From positions 2,046,001 through 2,110,000 of the forward strand of contig NZ_CP012529.1 in assembly GCF_001593285.1 (NCBI RefSeq): DNA of 64,000 nucleotides, in the 5' to 3' direction. This DNA is from Psychrobacter sp. P2G3 (GTDB lineage Bacteria > Pseudomonadota > Gammaproteobacteria > Pseudomonadales > Moraxellaceae). The translations under genes and the position numbers were made by a program. Shown in pieces: positions 59,701 through 64,000 of this stretch. Numbering within the stretch: the first letter of the stretch is position 1; every line of letters begins with the position of its first letter. The notes beneath the pieces are model-generated. The model saw only the letters and a list, made by a program, of their open reading frames with translations, did no database searches and was not told the DNA's origin.

Positions 59701-60228
59701 ATCTACCGCAGCAAGTTCACGCTCAATCTGTTCAGGCGTCATCATCTGATAGCCTTGCTGCTGCACTGTGGCTGCCTGCTCTAACAGATTATCATCGGGT
59801 ATATTGGCTTGCAGTATATCCACATCATTTAAGCTATCTGAGCTTTTTGAGACGTTAGGGTTACGCTTGATGGGTTTGGTTGATAAAGACTTTTGCGACT
59901 TCCCACCTAAACTTTGCTCACTGTAATCATCTAATACCGATTGATCAATAACACCTTGCTCTACTGCTTTTTTTAGGCGTAGCGCATCTAAAGCGGCATC
60001 AAGCTCGGTCTCTTGATCAGACATTAGAGCATTGTATTTGGACAAGCTTGAAAGCTGAGCTGAGCCATCGGTGTTTGTCTTAACATTATCAGCACCAATG
60101 GCAGGAGATGCTGCGCCAAAACCGACTAACGCACTCGCCAGCGCAGTAAAAAGCGTTGAGCGAGTAAAAGAGGTACGCGGCAAGTTTGACAAGTTGCGTG
60201 ATTGCGTTGAGGGCTGCTGTCTTATCAT
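56773..60228 (-). CDS. tamA: Translocation and assembly module outer-membrane component TamA (enlarged)
   Basis: Omp85-family outer-membrane barrel protein. A signal peptide (about 1-46) is followed by roughly 330 residues of Ser/Asn/Gln-rich low complexity. POTRA domains (about 370-640, RQTALDAARAVGYYDVTLRLR, GYFDQYWLNKSVDIIL) come next. An acidic insert (about 645-735) contains a DxDxDG-type motif (DADNDGIIDDD). The barrel (about 800-1151) ends in HFFIGSPL and includes GGDQSIRGYDYESLSP, the Omp85 (V/I)RGY motif. At 1151 residues it is about twice E. coli TamA. AGGAAA precedes ATG 60228. Confidence 0.92.
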   Translation of the reverse strand: MIRQQPSTQSRNLSNLPRTSFTRSTLFTALASALVGFGAASPAIGADNVKTNTDGSAQLSSLSKYNALMSDQETELDAALDALRLKKAVEQGVIDQSVLDDYSEQSLGGKSQKSLSTKPIKRNPNVSKSSDSLNDVDILQANIPDDNLLEQAATVQQQGYQMMTPEQIERELAAVDAENNQNDSEGNNSSSNNSSSNNSNNANDGFDNPVATLDSQEIPIGLDPSLDAASLPAPTNLDTLGRVQNAAERAETAEILSRPLDVSDSVGSGNVKDSQQSPAQTLAQQDSDMVTGAEDTIADIKAEASTGKLPIQGETVGQQEGAQPKALNPDDYLPEYQAVSETQAVTDSIVQASKPSRKNGNIVKRLYNRLFNGGVMALPNVETTIYLQQAATNDNAQPKLIKADDDSQPINNIKAALDDTNVQSVADFTAALPRLRQTALDAARAVGYYDVTLRLRQPTIDTIDVIIEELGEPVRVDSRIVDIRGEGIEQPEFQALEKDMPPQEGDIFNHRVYKNSKAALEALSNTYGYFDQYWLNKSVDIILPDNTADVSLVYNTGNRYDFDEVVFFTYDEATGTLTRDPEKLPVETSLLKQMFDFEAGDPFYRPAITKLGNDLSATRYFNTVNVETILPPDELSESSTLAFDNTPIDADNDGIIDDDVDSAANVNSSDNGNSGESAMNTVNAQSADDNVDSSDDVENNGENIEANSGATVDAMDVAPIEFEVDQETQDKLLAIKRKADRLSGLPDDRLLDEKTQEADSILGKISNSISKVAKKIFPDEESILADENFVPPTLAGRKTPQQVQESKKVPLYVFVYADKPRDAQVGIGYGTDTGVRATAKIDYNLINRKGYQAGAETEISRINKNVAVYASRPWKHPLNDKLEGRLTYEEEVIDQGEGNFDLSTKTLKAALARNIRRENGWNRSYSMRYRLDELETGVDDAELDDLPIRFTSSRPTQKALLFGYGINKTDVDSATNPTRGIRQYYAIEAGADKALSDTDLAIVRAGVSGIYSFGDSNKHQVLGSLNTGYIWADDFYEVPYKLRFFAGGDQSIRGYDYESLSPLENGYLTGGQVLAVGSAEYNYEFIPGFRGAVFTDVGNAYDKDFETETKVGVGVGIRWASPVGIVRVDVAAGVTEDSVPIRLHFFIGSPL

Positions 60229-60575
60229 ACTTATTTCCTATCACCTCACGCGGCATGCTTATACTGACGATGGGTATCGCCTATACTTACCGGTGAATAT
60301 ACTTATCACATTTAAAATTAATAGTGCTTATAATCAACGTCGATAAAAGCATGTCAAACTTACAAATCATAGCTTAGTTAATTATCAAATCATAGCATCT
60401 AGCGCATGTATTTATAGCAAAGCCTTGCTATTATACGGTCTAAAAATAATAAAACCTATCTTATATTTCGATAAGTTTTTGATAATATTCATAATTATAT
60501 AACATAGAAGCACCTTGTGTTGCTTATGTTTAGCCCACTTTATGCATTAGACGCTGGCCGCTTGTAGGAGTCCAC
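60229..60575. other. Divergent tamA/LplT-like promoter region
   Basis: This 347-bp AT-rich gap lies between divergent genes. A TTGATA...TAACAT pair (15 bases apart, near 60479-60505) is a possible promoter for the transporter. No gene is seen. Confidence 0.45.
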
Positions 60576-61919
60576 ATGGCAAATCAGTTTCAATTATTTA
60601 AGCGTCGTCGCTTTAACGCTATGTTTTTTACCCAATTTTTGGGTGCATTTAATGACAATATTTTTAAGCAAGCGTTAATCTTAGTTTTGACTTATACCGC
60701 TGCCAGTCAAATCGGCGTAGAAGTGAGTATTTTAAATAATTTGGCAGCGATGCTATTTATTTTGCCCTATTTTTTGTTTTCCGCATTGGCTGGCCAAATC
60801 GCAGATAAATTTGAAAAATCCAAACTAACTCGCTTTGTGAAGCTACTCGAGCTGGTTATTATGACGGTCGCTGCCATAGGATTTGTATTTGAGTGGTATA
60901 CGCTATTATTCGTGGCGCTGTTTTTGATGGGTACGCATTCTACCTTTTTTGGTCCGATTAAATATGCTTATCTACCGCAGGCAATGCAAAAAGACGAGCT
61001 AGTCGGTGCCAATGGTTTGTTTCAGATGGGTACTTCCCTTGCTATTTTGCTTGGTATGATTATCGCTGGGGTATTGACGCAATTGCCGCAGTCGCTTTAT
61101 TGGATTAGTGTAACGGTTGTGTTGGTAGCAATACTAGGCTACATAGCAGCGCGCTTTATCCCCATCATGCCAGCAATGCAGCCTAACCTAACTATTAATT
61201 GGAATATTTTTACCACCAGTATGGCCACGGTGCGCTATTTGTATTCTTTGCCATTTTTGTTCTTTATAATTTTGGGCAATAGCTGGTTCTGGTTTTATGG
61301 TGCAACATTCTTGACCCAAACACCTGAATTTAGCAAAGTCATCTTACATGGTGATGAGTCCGTTGTTATTTTCCTATTAACCCTATTTTCCGTTGGGGTT
61401 TCTATCGGTTCACTACTATGCAAAAGCTTAACCAAGAACCAAGTTAGCTTGCGTCTATTACCTTTTGGTATTGCAGGCTTAAGTATCTTTGCTATTGACC
61501 TTTATTTCTCCTTATCAGGTCTAAATATTAATGTTAATTCTGAAGCACTGTTAAGTATTAGCGATTTATTTGGTATAAATGGCAGCTGGCGCGTGTTTGC
61601 TGATCTATTCTTTTTGGGCTTTAGTGGCGGCCTTTATATCGTGCCTTTATATGCATCTATGCAAGCTTATGCACCCAAAAGCCATCGTGCGCGTATTGTT
61701 GGTGCCAATAATATTTTTAATGCTATTTTTATGGTCACCTCTGCCATATTTGCTATCGTAGTATTAAATACGTTAAATATGTCGCTGCCACAGTTGTTTT
61801 TGGTCACTGGCATACTTAATATTGTTTTTGGTGTGTTTTTATATACCAAGCTCAATAAACATCTCAGGCAGGCTGTCATGCAAACTGACGATGATGACTC
61901 ATTCAGCAGGCAAGACTAA
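60576..61919 (+). CDS. MFS transporter, LplT-like
   Basis: Twelve-helix inner-membrane transporter, 447 residues. The N-terminus (RRFNAMFFTQFLGAFNDNIFKQAL) and TFFGPIKYAYLPQ closely match LplT, the lysophospholipid flippase that usually pairs with the acyltransferase Aas. Here no acyltransferase gene or domain is attached. In function it may import lysophospholipids; other MFS substrates are possible. TAGGAG precedes ATG 60576. Confidence 0.82.
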   Translation: MANQFQLFKRRRFNAMFFTQFLGAFNDNIFKQALILVLTYTAASQIGVEVSILNNLAAMLFILPYFLFSALAGQIADKFEKSKLTRFVKLLELVIMTVAAIGFVFEWYTLLFVALFLMGTHSTFFGPIKYAYLPQAMQKDELVGANGLFQMGTSLAILLGMIIAGVLTQLPQSLYWISVTVVLVAILGYIAARFIPIMPAMQPNLTINWNIFTTSMATVRYLYSLPFLFFIILGNSWFWFYGATFLTQTPEFSKVILHGDESVVIFLLTLFSVGVSIGSLLCKSLTKNQVSLRLLPFGIAGLSIFAIDLYFSLSGLNINVNSEALLSISDLFGINGSWRVFADLFFLGFSGGLYIVPLYASMQAYAPKSHRARIVGANNIFNAIFMVTSAIFAIVVLNTLNMSLPQLFLVTGILNIVFGVFLYTKLNKHLRQAVMQTDDDDSFSRQD

Positions 61920-62052
61920 TGCAGTGTAGATAATATCGCTCTAACAGAATTTTCATGCCGATAATCAATATTGTTTGCTATAGTAATGAATTATTATTTT
62001 TGCAAAATTAAATTAAGACACTAACGAAACAAAGCTACATCAGGAGCTAATC

Positions 62053-62697
62053 ATGGCACTGCGTTCCTTATCTAAGATAGACAATCTGTTACTTGGCGTC
62101 GACAAGGCGCTACGGGCAGTCGTTCCACATTCCAATCCTAGTACTCGCCCGCTACCTGTCAGCGATGATACTATTCCTGAACTGAGTATCACTGAAGCAC
62201 GGCACGTGGCTGGGCTCATGCGTATTAATCATACTGGTGAAGTATGCGCGCAAGGGCTATATCATGGGCAAGCTTTTAGTGCAAAAGATGATGGCGTGAA
62301 GCAAGCCATGCAGCAGTCAGCTGAGGAAGAAGTAGATCATCTGGTGTGGTGTGAGACTCGTCTGCAAGAGCTGGGTAGTCATCCTAGTGTCTTTACACCA
62401 TTATGGTATGGCATGTCGTTTGGTCTTGGCGCGGTTGCTGGTGCTATCTCGAATGAGTTTAGCTTAGGCTTCGTCGCTGAAACTGAAGCTCAAGTTAGTG
62501 AGCATTTGCAAGATCATATAGGACAGCTACCCATCCAAGATAAGCGCTCGCGTGAGATACTGGCACAGATGGATATTGAAGAGCTACATCATCGGGAGCT
62601 GGCAATCAATAGCGGCGGTACAGCATTATCGCCCCCTATTCGCCATACCATGCGCTGGATGGCCAATCGTATGAAAGCCACTGCTTATCATTTATAA
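62053..62697 (+). CDS. coq7: Ubiquinone biosynthesis hydroxylase Coq7
   Basis: Diiron hydroxylase that adds the C-6 hydroxyl of the benzoquinone ring (demethoxyubiquinone to demethylubiquinone), replacing the flavin enzyme UbiF of enterobacteria. The ligands are spread over MRINHTGEVCAQGLYHGQA, EEEVDHLVWCETRL, AETEAQVSEHLQDH and DIEELHHRELAI, all conserved. It has 214 residues. AGGAG lies ahead of ATG 62053. It follows the LplT-like gene by 133 bp. Confidence 0.95.
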   Translation: MALRSLSKIDNLLLGVDKALRAVVPHSNPSTRPLPVSDDTIPELSITEARHVAGLMRINHTGEVCAQGLYHGQAFSAKDDGVKQAMQQSAEEEVDHLVWCETRLQELGSHPSVFTPLWYGMSFGLGAVAGAISNEFSLGFVAETEAQVSEHLQDHIGQLPIQDKRSREILAQMDIEELHHRELAINSGGTALSPPIRHTMRWMANRMKATAYHL

Positions 62698-63014
62698 AGG
62701 TGTAAAGTTAAAAAATATATTTTACAATCAAAATAGCCCGCTAAAAATTCAAAATCTCATAAAATCTTTTAGTCGATAAAGTACTTCAAAATTCTGATAA
62801 CTGAAGCTAATCTGTAGGATTTTTAACAATCCTACTATTGAGAGGCTTGATGCTAGTTTGATAGGGTATAAAAAATTTGTACAGTTTTTCATCAGTTTTT
62901 ATAGCACTGAGCATATTTTATTAGCCAAACGTTTTAACTGCATGCAGTATTGCAGATGTTAATGGAACATCATTGATTAAAAACAACTTATTAACAACCA
63001 AGGTAACGATTGCC
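62698..63014. other. Intergenic region after coq7
   Basis: This 317-bp AT-rich gap lies ahead of the repeat protein. I see no gene and no strong terminator after coq7. Confidence 0.45.
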
Positions 63015-64000
63015 ATGAGCCAACCCATAAGTCACGATAAACACCATAAATTTGCTACTCTAACCGCCCTAGCAACGGCTTGCACAATGATGCTTTCAGC
63101 TCCTGCCTTAGCTGCGACCCCTGATACGACTGCTGCACCGGCAATCAGTACCAGCGCACCGAGTGCTATTGACTCAAGCAAACGCATTATTCGCCGTGCA
63201 CAGCCAAATGCAACTATCAGTAGTGTACAGCCAAGCCTTCCTGAAGCCGATGCTACTACCCCAACTACCGCTCAGTCTACGCCCCAGCGAAACAGTGCAG
63301 CTGCGCCAGCTCAACCAACCCCTTACACACCTGTGGTTCCTGTAACTCCGAAACCTACAGGTGCCACGCAAGTTTATCAACGTGGTCCTATTACTAGTAC
63401 TGGTGTTGACATTAGCGGTGGTCAGCTGGGCAATTTTCCAACGCCACAAGTACGTATCTCAGATATCAGTTTTGTGCCTACGTTATTGATTCCGCAGACA
63501 ACGGGGCTTGGTACAGACAAGCTTGATGTCAGTTTACTTGATGACTTTATTAAAGAAGTGTCACCTAACGCGCGTCATTATCCACCGAACTTCCCTAACC
63601 GCTCACAGCGCCACTATGCTCGCGAAAAAATCAAAGTAATGACCGAGTGGATTGAACCGTACGCCAGTGCACCTAATGCCTCTTACGATGTACTCTTGCG
63701 TGCTGCAAAACTTAACGGTATGGGTCGTAACTTAGACTTAGGTTCAGATTTTGCCGTTCGCGGTGGTAAATATGTCGATCGCGCTATCAAAGCCAAACCT
63801 GACAGTGGTGAAGCCAATTTCCTATATGGCATGATGTTATCGGAAGGTGGTGGGTTTAAAGAAGGGAAAAAGTATCTGGACAAGGCTGTTTCACTTGGTT
63901 ATACCGAAGCAGAACAAAGCCTAGCTCAGTCAGACTTATTGAGCGATCGCCGTAACGAAGCCTTAGATCGCCTACGTCGACTCGAACAACAAGTGCCGGA
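63015..64000 (+). CDS. Secreted repeat-type (TPR/Sel1-like) protein, cut by window edge
   Basis: This gene runs off the right end, so only 328 codons are seen. The signal peptide ends near PALAAT, and a Pro/Ala/Thr-rich linker (about 35-115) follows. The mature part has helical repeat character (YDVLLRAAKLNGMGRNLDLG, AIKAKPDSGEANFLYGMMLSEGGGFKEGKKYLDKAVSLGYTEAEQSLAQ), resembling TPR or Sel1-like repeats. I do not recognise the family, and the function is unknown. AAGG precedes ATG 63015. The C-terminus lies beyond the window. Confidence 0.75.
   Translation, partial: MSQPISHDKHHKFATLTALATACTMMLSAPALAATPDTTAAPAISTSAPSAIDSSKRIIRRAQPNATISSVQPSLPEADATTPTTAQSTPQRNSAAAPAQPTPYTPVVPVTPKPTGATQVYQRGPITSTGVDISGGQLGNFPTPQVRISDISFVPTLLIPQTTGLGTDKLDVSLLDDFIKEVSPNARHYPPNFPNRSQRHYAREKIKVMTEWIEPYASAPNASYDVLLRAAKLNGMGRNLDLGSDFAVRGGKYVDRAIKAKPDSGEANFLYGMMLSEGGGFKEGKKYLDKAVSLGYTEAEQSLAQSDLLSDRRNEALDRLRRLEQQVP

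Overview
The window looks like chromosomal core DNA from a moderately AT-rich gammaproteobacterium of the Moraxellaceae, most likely Psychrobacter or a close relative. This is inferred from protein resemblance and gene order (prmA, DUF3426 protein, fis, purH; iscRSUA-hscBA-fdx; cmk-rpsA-ihfB-lapA-pyrF; clpS-clpA; tamA-tamB) and from Coq7-type ubiquinone hydroxylation. I found no rRNA, tRNA, CRISPR array, transposase, integrase or prophage gene. Nothing looks recently acquired.

Layout. 1-4.7 kb: the peptidoglycan synthase mrcB, a TPR lipoprotein that is probably its activator LpoP, and prmA. 4.8-8.5 kb: a zinc-ribbon/DUF3426 membrane protein, fis and purH, with a terminator-like hairpin just ahead of purH. 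8.6-12.5 kb: ppiD and hupB on the minus strand, then a membrane-anchored SCP2/UbiJ-like protein. 12.6-19.2 kb: the iron-sulfur assembly locus iscR-iscS-iscU / iscA-hscB / hscA-fdx, with an IscR-type operator over its promoter and hairpins in several of its gaps. 19.2-26.8 kb: a membrane class III nucleotide cyclase, a HIT protein, mfd, rraA and a Rossmann-fold protein, all on the minus strand. 27.0-29.5 kb: rpsT on the plus strand, then a histidine phosphatase and a metallophosphoesterase. 29.7-34.5 kb: cmk, rpsA, ihfB, lapA and pyrF (minus strand). 34.6-40.9 kb: ung-tadA, clpS, clpA and a DUF6776-like protein. 41.0-48.1 kb: argC, hemE, proB, obgE and a long-form gap. 48.5-51.5 kb: a lipocalin, a Nudix-ThiE fusion and a small Fur-box-controlled hemP. 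51.6-60.2 kb: tamA-tamB with a greatly enlarged TamA. 60.5-64 kb: an LplT-like MFS transporter, coq7, and a secreted repeat-type protein cut by the window edge.

The genes cover envelope building (mrcB/lpoP, ppiD, lapA, tamAB, lipocalin, LplT-like), iron and iron-sulfur metabolism (isc locus, hemP, hemE), nucleoid proteins (fis, hupB, ihfB), DNA repair (mfd, ung), translation and proteolysis (rpsA, rpsT, tadA, prmA, clpSA) and central or biosynthetic metabolism (purH, pyrF, argC, proB, gap, coq7). I see no clear new multi-gene system. The best leads are architectural: the enlarged TamA with a calcium-motif-like acidic insert, the SCP2-like tail-anchored protein, the hairpin-segmented isc locus, the orphan Fur-controlled hemP, the mrcB-lpoP pairing, the structured purH leader, and a dense set of inverted repeats between rraA and mfd. 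Several gene starts are set from ribosome binding sites and differ from the longest open frame (prmA, purH, hupB, iscA, hscA, fdx, mfd, hemE, proB, gap, tamB, lipocalin).
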